Made by a program: the position numbers and the translations under genes | Notes under the pieces: generated by a model | The model's input: only the letters and a program-made list of their open reading frames with translations | What the model was told of the DNA's origin: nothing | Database searches by the model: none | Part shown: positions 38,785-47,123 of the stretch, one piece after another | Layout of the letters: each line of letters opens with the position of its first letter | Numbering within the stretch: the first letter of the stretch is position 1 | NCBI RefSeq assembly: GCF_030386795.1 | Contig: NZ_JANUQM010000003.1 | Coordinates: 434,001 to 498,000 of the forward strand | DNA length: 64,000 nucleotides | Direction: 5' to 3' | DNA from: Streptomyces sp. S.PNR 29 | GTDB taxonomy: Bacteria > Actinomycetota > Actinomycetes > Streptomycetales > Streptomycetaceae

Positions 38785-38797
38785 TAGGGTCGACGGC
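38785..38797 (+). promoter_or_regulatory. Probable leaderless promoter of dapE
   Basis: TAGGGT at 38785-38790 ends 7 bases before the dapE ATG, and no ribosome-binding site is present. The divergent leaderless promoter of the lysozyme-like gene lies about 60 bases away. Confidence 0.55.
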
Positions 38798-39877
38798 ATG
38801 GCCGATACCCCGCTTGACCTCACGCTGGACGCTGCGAAGCTCACCGCGCAGCTCGTCGACTTCCCCTCCGTCAGCGGTTCCGAGAAGCCGCTCGCGGACG
38901 CGATCGAGACCGCGCTGCGCACGCTGCCGCACCTGACGGTCGACCGGTACGGCAACAACGTGGTGGCCCGTACGAACCTGGGGCGGGCGGAGCGGGTGAT
39001 CCTGGCCGGGCACATCGACACGGTGCCGATCGCGGACAACGTCCCGTCGCGGCTGGACGAGGACGGGGTGCTGTGGGGCTGCGGCACCTGCGACATGAAG
39101 GCCGGCGTGGCGGTGCAGCTGCGTATCGCGGCGACGGTGCCGGCGCCCAACCGCGACCTGACCTTCGTCTTCTACGACAACGAGGAGGTCGCCGCCGAGC
39201 TCAACGGCCTGAAGCATGTGGCCGAGGCGCACCCGGAGTGGCTTCAGGGCGACTTCGCGGTGCTGCTGGAGCCGTCGGACGGCCAGGTGGAGGGCGGCTG
39301 CCAGGGCACGCTGCGGGTGCTGCTGAAGACGCGGGGCGAACGCGCTCACTCGGCCCGCGGCTGGATGGGGTCGAACGCGATCCACGCGGCGGCCCCGATC
39401 CTGGCGAGGCTGGCGGCGTACGAACCGCGCTACCCGGTCATCGACGGCCTGGAGTACCGCGAGGGCCTGAACGCGGTGGGTGTTTCGGGCGGTGTGGCCG
39501 GAAATGTGATCCCGGACGAGTGTGTCGTGACCGTCAACTTCCGCTACGCGCCGGACCGTACCGAGGAGGAGGCGCTGGCCCACGTCCAGGAGGTCTTCGC
39601 GGACTGCGGCGTGGCGGAGTTCGTGGTGGACGACCACAGCCCCGGGGCCCTGCCGGGCCTGTCCCACCCGGCCGCAGCGGCCTTCATCGAGGCGGTGGGC
39701 GGCACCCCGCAGCCCAAGTACGGCTGGACGGACGTGTCCCGTTTCTCGTCGCTGGGCGTCCCGGCCGTCAACTACGGGCCCGGCAACCCGCACCTGGCGC
39801 ACAAGCGGGACGAGCGGGTGGAGACGGCGAAGGTCCTGGCGGGCGAGGAGCGCCTCAGGGCGTGGCTGACGACGTAG
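38798..39877 (+). CDS. dapE: Succinyl-diaminopimelate desuccinylase
   Basis: This 359-residue M20 metallohydrolase releases succinate to give LL-diaminopimelate for lysine and peptidoglycan. Zinc ligands and catalytic residues: His72 and Asp74 (GHIDTVP), Asp99 (GCGTCDMKAG), Glu129/Glu130 (DNEEVAA), and a late His in NPHLAHKRDE. The lid/dimerisation domain lies around residues 180-290. The gene matches actinobacterial dapE in position (Rv1202, followed by a LOG-family gene). Confidence 0.94.
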   Translation: MADTPLDLTLDAAKLTAQLVDFPSVSGSEKPLADAIETALRTLPHLTVDRYGNNVVARTNLGRAERVILAGHIDTVPIADNVPSRLDEDGVLWGCGTCDMKAGVAVQLRIAATVPAPNRDLTFVFYDNEEVAAELNGLKHVAEAHPEWLQGDFAVLLEPSDGQVEGGCQGTLRVLLKTRGERAHSARGWMGSNAIHAAAPILARLAAYEPRYPVIDGLEYREGLNAVGVSGGVAGNVIPDECVVTVNFRYAPDRTEEEALAHVQEVFADCGVAEFVVDDHSPGALPGLSHPAAAAFIEAVGGTPQPKYGWTDVSRFSSLGVPAVNYGPGNPHLAHKRDERVETAKVLAGEERLRAWLTT

Positions 39878-39984
39878 TCGCGTCTGTGGTTTACGACGCT
39901 TCAAGGCGGACATGCTGACGTCCCCCGTCTGTAACCCGCGTAGATCTACGCTGGGGCGGAACGACTGCAACGGAGGGAGCGCAC

Positions 39985-40743
39985 ATGGCTACCGGCAACC
40001 CCGAAGGGAAGAAGCAGCCGCCGGAGGAGCAGCGCCTGGGGCCGGTCCTCCGAAGGCGGAGCCAGGTCCAGGCGAGCACCACGGACCAGCGGCTGCTGGA
40101 CGCGGGCGGCCCCTCCGACTGGGTCCACACCGACCCCTGGCGCGTCCTGCGTATCCAGTCGGAGTTCATCGAGGGCTTCGGCACGCTCGCGGAACTCCCG
40201 CCCGCCATCAGCGTGTTCGGCTCGGCCCGGACGCCGGTGGACTCGCCGGAGTACGAGGCGGGGGTGCGGCTCGGGCGGGGCCTGGTGGAGGCCGGCTTCG
40301 CCGTGATCACCGGCGGTGGCCCCGGGGCCATGGAGGCCGCCAACAAGGGCGCCTGCGAGGCGAGCGGCATCTCGGTGGGGCTGGGTATCGAACTGCCCTT
40401 CGAGCAGGGCCTCAATCCGTACGTGGACATCGGCCTGAACTTCCGTTACTTCTTCGTCCGGAAGATGATGTTCGTCAAGTACGCCCAGGGCTTCGTGGTC
40501 CTGCCCGGCGGCCTCGGCACCCTCGACGAACTCTTCGAGGCCCTGACCCTCGTCCAGACCCAGAAGGTCACCCGCTTCCCCATCGTCCTCTTCGGCACCG
40601 AGTACTGGGGCGGCCTGGTGGACTGGCTGCGAGACACGGTCATCAAGCAGGGCAAGGCCGCGGAGCAGGACCTGCTCCTCTTCCACGTCACGGACGACGT
40701 GGACGAGGCGGTGGCACTGGTGTCCAAGGAGGCGGGCCGCTAG
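39985..40743 (+). CDS. LOG-family Rossmann protein (TIGR00730)
   Basis: This 252-residue protein is of the family often misnamed lysine decarboxylase; characterised members are cytokinin riboside-5'-monophosphate phosphoribohydrolases that cleave nucleotides. GGGPGAMEAAN at residues 110-120 and PGGLGTLDE at 174-182 are the substrate-binding signatures. A charged N-terminal extension of about 70 residues (EGKKQPPEEQRLGPVLRRR) is longer than in the short type. GGAGGGAG precedes the ATG. Rv1205 is the mycobacterial counterpart by position. Confidence 0.9.
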   Translation: MATGNPEGKKQPPEEQRLGPVLRRRSQVQASTTDQRLLDAGGPSDWVHTDPWRVLRIQSEFIEGFGTLAELPPAISVFGSARTPVDSPEYEAGVRLGRGLVEAGFAVITGGGPGAMEAANKGACEASGISVGLGIELPFEQGLNPYVDIGLNFRYFFVRKMMFVKYAQGFVVLPGGLGTLDELFEALTLVQTQKVTRFPIVLFGTEYWGGLVDWLRDTVIKQGKAAEQDLLLFHVTDDVDEAVALVSKEAGR

Positions 40744-40755
40744 CGCGGCGCTTAA

Positions 40756-40893
40756 GGGGACGCAGCCCCAGCGGGGCCGCAAGGCGGAGCCCCTTGGGGG
40801 TGTTGGCGTGGACGTTCCGGTGGGGTGTAGGGGCGGAGCCCCGTGGGGGTTCAGGGGGCGCAGCCCCCGGTGGGGTCGAAGGGGCGGAGCCCC
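40756..40893. repeat. Cluster of five GGGGCGGAGCCCC-type palindromes
   Basis: Five related self-complementary units lie at 40756-40769, 40781-40795, 40830-40842, 40854-40868 and 40881-40893, in the gap between the convergent LOG and folP genes. The core is GGGGCGGAGCCCC, with GGGGACGCAGCCCC variants. They can form serial hairpins and probably end transcription from both sides. Confidence 0.8.
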
Positions 40894-40933
40894 TGGGGAA
40901 GGGACGGGTAGGGGCGGCGGGGCGAGGAAAGTC

Positions 40934-41794
40934 CTACGCCAGCCCCCGCCGGGCCACCGCGGGCGGGCGGTGGCCCGCGATCGACGTCACCATGTCCAGT
41001 ACCTGCCGGGTCTCGGCGACCTCGTGCACCCGGTACACCTGCGCCCCCAGCCACGCCGACACCGCGGTCGTCGCCAGCGTGCCCACCACCCGCTCCTTCA
41101 CGGGCTTGTCCAGCGTCTCCCCGACGAAGTCCTTGTTGGACAGCGACACCAGCACCGGCCACCCGGTCGCCACCATCTCGTCCAGCCGCCGCGTCGCCTC
41201 CAGACTGTGCCGCGTGTTCTTCCCGAAGTCGTGCCCCGGATCGATCAGCACCGACTCCCTCGGCACCCCCAGCGACACCGCCCGCTCGGCCAGCCCGACC
41301 GTCACCTCCAGGATGTCGGCCATGACGTCGTCGTACGCCACCCGATGCGGCCGCGTCCGCGGCTCCGCACCGCCGGCGTGCGTGCACACGAGCCCCACCC
41401 CGTACCGCCCCGCGACCTCGGCAAGCCCCGGATCGACGCCACCCCAGGCATCGTTCAGCAGGTCGGCCCCGGCCTCGCACACGGCCTCGCCGACCTCGGC
41501 CCGCCACGTGTCCACGCTGATCACCACCTCGGGAAAGCGCCGCCGCACCTCCGCGACGAACCCGACCGTGCGCCGCGCCTCCTCCGCCGCGGACACCTCG
41601 TCGCCCGGCCCCGCCTTGACCCCGCCGATGTCGATGATCGCGGCTCCCTCGGCCACGGCCTGCTCCACGCGCGCGAGGGCCGGCTCGTCGCGGAAGGTGG
41701 CACCCTGGTCGTAGAAGGAGTCCGGGGTCCGGTTCACGATCGCCATGATCACCGGCTCGTGCGCCTCGAATACGCGCTTGCCCAGCCTGAGCAT
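40934..41794 (-). CDS. folP: Dihydropteroate synthase family protein
   Basis: This 286-residue TIM-barrel protein matches dihydropteroate synthase, which joins p-aminobenzoate to pterin pyrophosphate in folate synthesis. It has IVNRTPDSFYDQG near the N-terminus, DIGG, a conserved SVDTWRAEVG, NDAWGG and DPGHDFGK. By position it corresponds to mycobacterial FolP2 (Rv1207), which has been reported not to act as a true dihydropteroate synthase; a second gene in the folate cluster is likely elsewhere. Function in folate synthesis is thus uncertain. Confidence 0.87.
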   Translation of the reverse strand: MLRLGKRVFEAHEPVIMAIVNRTPDSFYDQGATFRDEPALARVEQAVAEGAAIIDIGGVKAGPGDEVSAAEEARRTVGFVAEVRRRFPEVVISVDTWRAEVGEAVCEAGADLLNDAWGGVDPGLAEVAGRYGVGLVCTHAGGAEPRTRPHRVAYDDVMADILEVTVGLAERAVSLGVPRESVLIDPGHDFGKNTRHSLEATRRLDEMVATGWPVLVSLSNKDFVGETLDKPVKERVVGTLATTAVSAWLGAQVYRVHEVAETRQVLDMVTSIAGHRPPAVARRGLA

Positions 41795-41937
41795 CCCCTG
41801 TGACCTCTCCTAGTCCGTCCTGACTGCGGCCGCCTGCGACCCTAACTGTCAGACTCGCATGGCACGATCGACCTGACACATTCGACACCGACACGTCGGC
41901 GCCCACGCGCCGGCGCCGAGCGTGGGGGCCTCAAGCG

Positions 41938-42291
41938 ATGGTTATGTTCCTGTTCCTGGTCGTCGCGCTCGCCGTGGTGGTCGCCGCGGTGACCCTCGCC
42001 GTGGTGGGCGGCGGCGAGAACGGCCCGCTGCCCGAGGCCGCCCCCGAACGGCTGCAGGACTCCCTGCCCCCGGACCGCCCGGTCAGCCGCGCGGACGTGG
42101 AGAGCCTCCGCTTCCCGCTCGCCGCCCGCGGCTACCGCATGGCGGACGTGGACGACGCCCTCGGCAGACTCGGCGCCGAGCTCGCCGAGCGGGACGCCCG
42201 CATCGCCGACCTGGAGTCCGCGCTGGCCGGCGCTCAGGCCGCCGCCCACCACGTCTCGATGGAGAAGCCCGCCCGCGAGGACCAGCAGTGA
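41938..42291 (+). CDS. DivIVA-domain small membrane protein
   Basis: This 117-residue protein has one N-terminal transmembrane helix (MVMFLFLVVALAVVVAAVTLAVV) and then a short DivIVA-like segment (LRFPLAARGYRMADVDDALGRLGAEL) with a coiled-coil continuation. DivIVA-like proteins mark curved membranes and polar growth. It corresponds to Rv1209 by position. The end overlaps the next gene by GTGA. Confidence 0.85.
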   Translation: MVMFLFLVVALAVVVAAVTLAVVGGGENGPLPEAAPERLQDSLPPDRPVSRADVESLRFPLAARGYRMADVDDALGRLGAELAERDARIADLESALAGAQAAAHHVSMEKPAREDQQ

Positions 42292-42875
42292 CCGCCGGCG
42301 CCGCCATCGAGGGCCCGGACGGCGCGCTGCGCTGCCCCTGGGCCCTGTCCACCGCGGACTACGTGACGTACCACGACGAGGAGTGGGGCCGCCCGGTCCA
42401 CGGCGACGACGCGTTGTACGAACGCCTGAGCCTGGAGGCCTTCCAGTCCGGCCTGTCCTGGATCACCATCCTGCGCCGCCGCCCCGGCTTCCGCGCGGCC
42501 TTCGCCGACTTCAAGATCGCGTCGGTCGCCGCCTTCACCGACGCCGACCGCGAGCGGCTCCTGGCCGACCCCGGCATCATCCGCAACCGCGCCAAGATCG
42601 ACGCCACCCTCGCCAACGCGCGCGTGCTCGCCGACTGGTCCCCGGGCGAGCTCGACGAGCTGATCTGGTCCCACGCCCCCGCCCCGGCCGCCCGCCCGGC
42701 CCCGAAGACCCTGTCCGACGTCCCGGCGGTCACCCCCGAGTCGACGGCCCTGTCCAAGGCGCTGAAGAAGCGGGGGCTGCGGTTCGTGGGGCCGACGACG
42801 GCGTACGCGCTGATGCAGGCCTGCGGGCTGGTCAACGATCACCTGGACACATGCGTGGCGCGCAGCGCCCTTTAG
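42288..42875 (+). CDS. tag: DNA-3-methyladenine glycosylase I
   Basis: This 195-residue base-excision repair enzyme removes 3-methyladenine from alkylated DNA. CPWALST (Cys16) and YHDEEWG near the N-terminus and the closing NDHLDTCV supply the Cys/His zinc site of TAG enzymes. The helix-hairpin-helix centre contains LSWITILRRRPGFR. The GTG start overlaps the DivIVA-like stop. The gene order agrees with mycobacterial tagA (Rv1210). Confidence 0.93.
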   Translation: MTAGAAIEGPDGALRCPWALSTADYVTYHDEEWGRPVHGDDALYERLSLEAFQSGLSWITILRRRPGFRAAFADFKIASVAAFTDADRERLLADPGIIRNRAKIDATLANARVLADWSPGELDELIWSHAPAPAARPAPKTLSDVPAVTPESTALSKALKKRGLRFVGPTTAYALMQACGLVNDHLDTCVARSAL

Positions 42876-42899
42876 ACGCCGGCCCCCCACCGCCCGAGC

Positions 42900-43703
42900 T
42901 CAGCGGCCCAGGTACTTCGGCTTCTCCTTGTTCACGAACGCCCGCACCGCGATCGCGTGATCCTCGGAGGACCCCGCCCGCGTCTGCAGCTCGTCCTCCT
43001 TCTCCAGGGTCTCGGCCAGGGAGTGGCTGAGCCCGTACGCCACCGCCTCCTTGATCGCCGCGAACGCCACCGTCGGCCCCTCGGCCAGCGCCCGCGCGAC
43101 CTTCTCGGCCTCCTCGCGCAGCGCGTCCGCCGGCACCACCCGGTTCGCGATCCCCAGGTCGTACGCCTCCTGCGCGCCGATGCTCCGCGGGAAGAGCAGC
43201 AGGTCGGCGGCGCGCCCGGGGCCGACGACCCGCGGGAGCGTCCACGAGATCCCCGAGTCGGCGCTCAGCGCGACCCCCGCGAAGGAGGTGTTGAACGCCG
43301 CCGTGTCCGCCACCAGCCGGTAGTCCGCCGCGAGCGCGAACCCGAAGCCCGCCCCGGCCGCGACCCCGTTCACCGCGGCCACCACCGGCTTCGGCGCTTC
43401 CGTCAGCGCCCGCACGATCGGGTTGTAGTGCTCCCGCACCGTGCTCATGGTCTGCCCCGAGCCCGTCTCCCGGTCGGCGGCCAGCAGCCCGATGTGCTCC
43501 TTGAGGTCCTGACCGACGCAGAACGCCCGCTCACCGGCGGCGGTCAGCAGCACCGCCCGGACGGCGTCGTCCGCCGCCGCGGTCCGCACCGCCTCCCGGA
43601 GAGCGACCTTGGCCTCGATGTTCAGCGCGTTCATCGCCTCCGGGCGGTTCAGCGTGATCGTCGCGAGCCCGTCGCTCACCTCGTAGAGCACGGTGTCGGC
43701 CAT
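42900..43703 (-). CDS. Enoyl-CoA hydratase/isomerase family protein
   Basis: This 267-residue crotonase-fold protein has NRPEAMNAL at the N-terminus, the oxyanion-hole region AVNGVAAGAGFGFALAADYRLV and the SADSGISWTLPRVVG segment. The end (HAIAVRAFVNKEKPKYLGR) resembles phenylacetate-degradation PaaG/PaaB-type isomerases, but I cannot fix the substrate. GGAGGGG precedes the ATG at 43703. It stands alone between unrelated genes. Confidence 0.9.
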   Translation of the reverse strand: MADTVLYEVSDGLATITLNRPEAMNALNIEAKVALREAVRTAAADDAVRAVLLTAAGERAFCVGQDLKEHIGLLAADRETGSGQTMSTVREHYNPIVRALTEAPKPVVAAVNGVAAGAGFGFALAADYRLVADTAAFNTSFAGVALSADSGISWTLPRVVGPGRAADLLLFPRSIGAQEAYDLGIANRVVPADALREEAEKVARALAEGPTVAFAAIKEAVAYGLSHSLAETLEKEDELQTRAGSSEDHAIAVRAFVNKEKPKYLGR

Positions 43704-44077
43704 GGCGTTTCCCCTCCGTCGTGGCTGGCGGACGTACCGACGGGTACGTCCGGTGTCTGCAGGACAGCATGACGGAGATCATCGGTGAAGGACCGGGGCG
43801 GACGTGTGACCTGCGTCAAAGAATGCGGACTCGTATCCGTTCGGCGGAAGTGCGAGCAGCCGAGCAGTATCGCAGTCCCATCGCCGAATTGAGTGGTTTT
43901 GCTCGGGCGCGTTGCCCAAGCGATGCCGACTGATGTTGGTCATCGGGTCCTGAGATGCGGGATAATGGCTGGGAAGCAATGTGTTCGATGCCGGTGTCGC
44001 GTGTCCCCCGGACCGCGCGTGCCCTTCACGGGCCGTCGGCTTTGACGATGAGCTGGGTTTCAGGAAGGGGAACGAGC
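43704..44077. other. Gene-free region before the DUF3117 gene
   Basis: About 375 bases with no credible gene. The divergent end holds ACGTACCGACGGGTACGTCC, an ACGTACC/GGTACGT inverted repeat at about 43731-43750 near the enoyl-CoA hydratase start. The other end holds the promoter annotated at 43936-43966 and a leader of about 100 bases. Confidence 0.45.
43936..43966 (+). promoter_or_regulatory. Probable promoter of the DUF3117 gene
   Basis: GATAAT at 43961-43966 is an excellent -10 element. TTGGTC (43936) or TGGTCA (43938-43943, 17-base spacer) is the likely -35. The context is less GC-rich than the surroundings. Confidence 0.55.
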
Positions 44078-44245
44078 ATGGCGGCCATGAAGCCGCGGAC
44101 GGGTGATGGCCCGCTCGAGGTGACCAAGGAGGGGCGGGGCATCGTCATGCGCGTTCCGCTCGAAGGCGGCGGTCGGCTCGTCGTCGAGCTGACCCCTGAC
44201 GAGGCCGACGCGCTCGGCGACGCCCTCAAGAAGGTCGTCGGCTGA
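44078..44245 (+). CDS. DUF3117 small conserved protein
   Basis: This 55-residue protein, MAAMKPRTGDGPLEVTKEGR and so on, is a near-invariant actinobacterial family (Rv1211 in M. tuberculosis) of unknown function. AGGAAGGGG lies 8 bases before the ATG at 44078; the longer in-frame start upstream is non-coding by composition. It is predicted to be a compact beta-rich domain with an acidic C-terminal helix (LTPDEADALGDALKKVV). A terminator follows. Confidence 0.92.
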   Translation: MAAMKPRTGDGPLEVTKEGRGIVMRVPLEGGGRLVVELTPDEADALGDALKKVVG

Positions 44246-44273
44246 CGCGCAAGCGACCATACCCTTTCAGCGG

Positions 44274-44299
44274 CCCCGGCACCTGACGCGGTGCCGGGG
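44274..44299 (+). terminator. Terminator of the DUF3117 gene
   Basis: A perfect 10-bp stem (CCCCGGCACC) with a 6-base loop, 28 bases after the stop codon. Confidence 0.75.
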
Positions 44300-44356
44300 T
44301 AGCTGTTTCCCGGCTTCCCGGGTTTTCGTGTTCCCGCTATTTCCCGGGCGACACCA

Positions 44357-44989
44357 TCACCGCTTCACGGCGCACAGCAATCCGTCCCCCACCGGAAGCA
44401 GCGACGGCACCAGCTCCTGGCTCTCGCGTACCGTACGCAGCAGCTCCCGCAGCCGCAGTACCTCCGTGGGCTGCGGTCCGGAGTCCACCGTCCGGCCGTT
44501 GGCGAAGACGCCCTCGAAGACGACGAGCCCGCCGGGACGCAGCAGACGCAACGATTCGGCGAGGTAGTCCATGACCTCCAGACGGTCACCGTCGCAGAAG
44601 ACGAGGTCATAACCGGCGTCCGCGAGCCGGGGCAGGACGTCCAGGGCGCGGCCCGGAATGAAGCGGGCCCGGTTGCTGGCGAAGCCACAGGCGCGGAAGG
44701 CCTGGCGGGCGAACTGCTGGTGCTCCGGCTCCGGGTCGACCGTGGTGAGCACCCCGTCCGGCCGCATGCCGTGCAGCAGATGGATCCCGGAGACACCGCA
44801 GCCGGTCCCGATCTCCGCGACCGCCTTCGCGTCCACGGTGGCCGCGAGCAACCGCAGTGCCGCGCCCGTGCCGGGCGACACCGAGCGCAGCCCTGCCTCA
44901 CGGGCCCGGTCGCGGGCCCAGCGCAGCGCTTCGTCCTCGGCGACATAGGCGTCGGCGAACGCCCAGCTCGTCAGCCGGTTGCCGGTAAT
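44357..44989 (-). CDS. SAM-dependent O-methyltransferase, probable ATT start
   Basis: This enzyme of the catechol/caffeoyl O-methyltransferase type has the SAM motif VAEIGTGCGVSGIHLL, acidic DPEPEH, VFCDGDR and a closing LLPVGDGLLCAVKR. The first ordinary start codon (GTG at 44881) would remove the N-terminal 36 residues. Those residues (TSWAFADAYVAEDEALRWAR) are clearly coding and, as I recall, conserved in Streptomyces. No ATG, GTG or TTG lies between the upstream in-frame stop and that GTG. AGGAGAGG followed 3 bases later by ATT at 44989 is the best start and gives 210 residues. It is the Rv1220c counterpart, divergent from the sigma gene. Confidence 0.85.
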   Translation of the reverse strand: MTGNRLTSWAFADAYVAEDEALRWARDRAREAGLRSVSPGTGAALRLLAATVDAKAVAEIGTGCGVSGIHLLHGMRPDGVLTTVDPEPEHQQFARQAFRACGFASNRARFIPGRALDVLPRLADAGYDLVFCDGDRLEVMDYLAESLRLLRPGGLVVFEGVFANGRTVDSGPQPTEVLRLRELLRTVRESQELVPSLLPVGDGLLCAVKR

Positions 44990-45042
44990 GACCCTCTCCT
45001 GTCCCCGTGGTTGCCTCGGCGTGACTGTATCCGTTGCCGCCG

Positions 45043-45068
45043 GGAACCCGCAGATGGGACCGGGCGTT
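45043..45068 (+). promoter_or_regulatory. ECF-type promoter upstream of the sigma gene
   Basis: GGAAC at 45043-45047 and CGTT at 45065-45068 are 17 bases apart, matching the -35/-10 pattern of SigE-like ECF sigma factors (GGAAC, N16-17, CGTT). It suggests that the sigma factor transcribes its own operon. Confidence 0.6.
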
Positions 45069-45217
45069 TACAGGGATGAAGGAAGTGGCCGGGGCTGCGA
45101 CGGGGGCAGTGCATGGACTGGGACGACGAGCAACTGCTGACGCAGCCGTACGAGCCGTATCAGCCCAGATCAAATTCTCGTAAAACCGCTTATCCGGAGC
45201 TAACGGGCGAGGTGGCT

Positions 45218-45991
45218 ATGGTAGGGGCTCCACTGGACACCACCAGAGCCAACAGGGGAGGTGCGGCTGCGCCTGTGGATCGTGGAGGAGTGCTGAGGCG
45301 CTTCCTCGGATCAGCGGGCAGGCCGAAATCCGTGAACGACACCGCTGCTGACCACAGCCACGCCGCTGGCCATGCCCAGACCGCGACCTTCTCCACCGAC
45401 GCGGACGGGCAGGCGTGGACTCCGCCCACGTGGGAGGAGATCGTCAGCACGCACAGCGGTCGCGTCTACCGCCTCGCCTACCGCCTCACCGGCAACCAGC
45501 ACGACGCCGAGGACCTCACCCAGGAGGTCTTCGTCCGCGTCTTCCGGTCCCTGTCGACCTACACGCCGGGCACCTTCGAGGGCTGGCTGCACCGCATCAC
45601 CACCAACCTCTTCCTGGACATGGTCCGCCGCAAGCAGCGCATCCGCTTCGACGCGCTCGGCGAGGACGCGGCCGAGCGGCTGGCCAGCAAGGAGCCGACG
45701 CCACAGCAGGTCTTCAACGACGCGCACTTCGACGCGGACGTCCAGCAGGCCCTCGACACCCTCGCCCCCGAGTTCCGCGCCGCCGTCGTCCTGTGCGACA
45801 TCGAAGGACTGTCGTACGAGGAGATCGCCGCGACCCTCGGCGTCAAGCTCGGCACGGTCCGCTCCCGGATCCACCGTGGCCGCTCCCAGCTGCGCAAGGC
45901 CCTCGCGCACCGCTCTCCGGAAGCCCGGGCCGAGCGCCGCTCCTTCATGGCCCGTGTCCCCGCGCTGGGGGGAGGGGGCGCGTCCGCGTGA
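45218..45991 (+). CDS. ECF sigma factor (mycobacterial SigE-like)
   Basis: This 257-residue extracytoplasmic-function sigma factor has region 2 at [28 protein letters not shown] and region 4 helix-turn-helix at [26 protein letters not shown] chose the ATG at 45218, where codon use becomes normal. The ATG at 45113 adds 35 residues with many A/T third positions and may be an alternative start, as reported for M. tuberculosis SigE. The anti-sigma gene overlaps it, and htrA and tatB follow, exactly as Rv1221-Rv1224. It should govern envelope stress. It is not the S. coelicolor gene called sigE. Confidence 0.93.
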   Translation: MVGAPLDTTRANRGGAAAPVDRGGVLRRFLGSAGRPKSVNDTAADHSHAAGHAQTATFSTDADGQAWTPPTWEEIVSTHSGRVYRLAYRLTGNQHDAEDLTQEVFVRVFRSLSTYTPGTFEGWLHRITTNLFLDMVRRKQRIRFDALGEDAAERLASKEPTPQQVFNDAHFDADVQQALDTLAPEFRAAVVLCDIEGLSYEEIAATLGVKLGTVRSRIHRGRSQLRKALAHRSPEARAERRSFMARVPALGGGGASA

Positions 45992-46986
45992 GTGGATCAC
46001 GGCCGAAACCCGAGGGGCACCTCGCAGAGCAGCACCTGGGAGACCGCCTCTCCGCCCTGGTGGACGGAGAGCTCGGTCATGACGCGCGCGAGCGCGTGCT
46101 GGCGCACGTGGCCACCTGCCCGAAGTGCAAGGCGGAGGTCGACGCACAGCGCCGGCTGAAGAACGTCTTCGCGGAAGCGGCCCCGCCGCCGCCCTCCGAG
46201 AGCTTCCTGGCCCGCCTCCAAGGGCTTCCGGCGGGGGGTGATCCGGACGGCGGTGGCTCGCCGCTGGACGGGGGTGGACTGCCCGGGGGAGCGTCCGGAC
46301 GGTTCGGCGCCTTCGGATCCCTCGGAGCCTTCGGCATGAAGCGCGGCGAGCGCTTCGAGTTCGACTACGTTCCCGCCCGCCCGCACTCTCCGGTCCTGCC
46401 CCCGGCCTCGGGGAACCGTGGCTTCCGCATCCATGACGTCAGCCGCCACGAGGCCGAGAGGTCGGCCTCGCGCGGGCTGCGGTTCGCGTTCGCCGCCGCC
46501 GGGGCCGTGTCGCTGGCCGCGATCGCGCTCGGCGGTGTCGCCACCACTGGTATGCCGACCGACACCGAGGCGCGCGGCGGCTCCGGGACGGGCAGCAATG
46601 TGACCCCGATGCGCACGCAGGGTGGTGCGGGCGCCGCGACGGCGCCCGACGCCCAGCGCCGCCGCTCGCTCGGCCCGCTGCTCGGGCAGGCCCAGGGCGG
46701 CCAGCAGTCGCTCGGCGACACCCCGGTGGCCCCGACCGAGGTCTCCGCGCCGCTGCTGCCCGGGCTGCCCTCTCCTGCGTCCGGCCGGGAAGCGCAGGCC
46801 GTGCATGCGCTGACGGCGCCCGTGGTGGCCGGTGCCGCCGCCATGTCCCCGCTGATACGTCCGCTCATGGCCACCCCGCCGATCGCCCTGACCTCATGGT
46901 CCGCGGCCCCCGGCCTGCTCGCCGCACCCGTCCCCGACACGACCGCGTCCCCCTCCCACTCCGCCTCCTCCCAGCCGGCCGACTGA
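45988..46986 (+). CDS. Zinc anti-sigma factor (RseA-like)
   Basis: This 332-residue membrane protein holds the sigma factor inactive. The N-terminal zinc motif is His40-X3-Cys44-X2-Cys47 (HVATCPKC). A Gly/Pro-rich linker leads to one transmembrane helix near residues 165-185 ([22 protein letters not shown]), and the outer 145 residues are low-complexity. The GTG start overlaps the sigma stop by GTGA. Signals probably act through the outer domain, proteolysis or zinc/thiol chemistry. It is longer than mycobacterial RseA. Confidence 0.9.
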   Translation: MSGSRPKPEGHLAEQHLGDRLSALVDGELGHDARERVLAHVATCPKCKAEVDAQRRLKNVFAEAAPPPPSESFLARLQGLPAGGDPDGGGSPLDGGGLPGGASGRFGAFGSLGAFGMKRGERFEFDYVPARPHSPVLPPASGNRGFRIHDVSRHEAERSASRGLRFAFAAAGAVSLAAIALGGVATTGMPTDTEARGGSGTGSNVTPMRTQGGAGAATAPDAQRRRSLGPLLGQAQGGQQSLGDTPVAPTEVSAPLLPGLPSPASGREAQAVHALTAPVVAGAAAMSPLIRPLMATPPIALTSWSAAPGLLAAPVPDTTASPSHSASSQPAD

Positions 46987-47123
46987 CCGAGCTCTGCGCT
47001 TTGGTGCGCGAACCTGATTGAATCCAGGGTGGGGCGCGCCCTGGCCAGGGTGCCGGGCGCGGAGTCGATGATCTTGCGGCCAGCGCCGACGGGCCATGCC
47101 GCGGGCCAGCTGTGGGGAGAGCA

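Noticed and set aside
45113..45217. N-terminal extension of the sigma factor as the main start
   Set aside because: Many A/T third positions and a weak ribosome-binding site; kept as an alternative start only.
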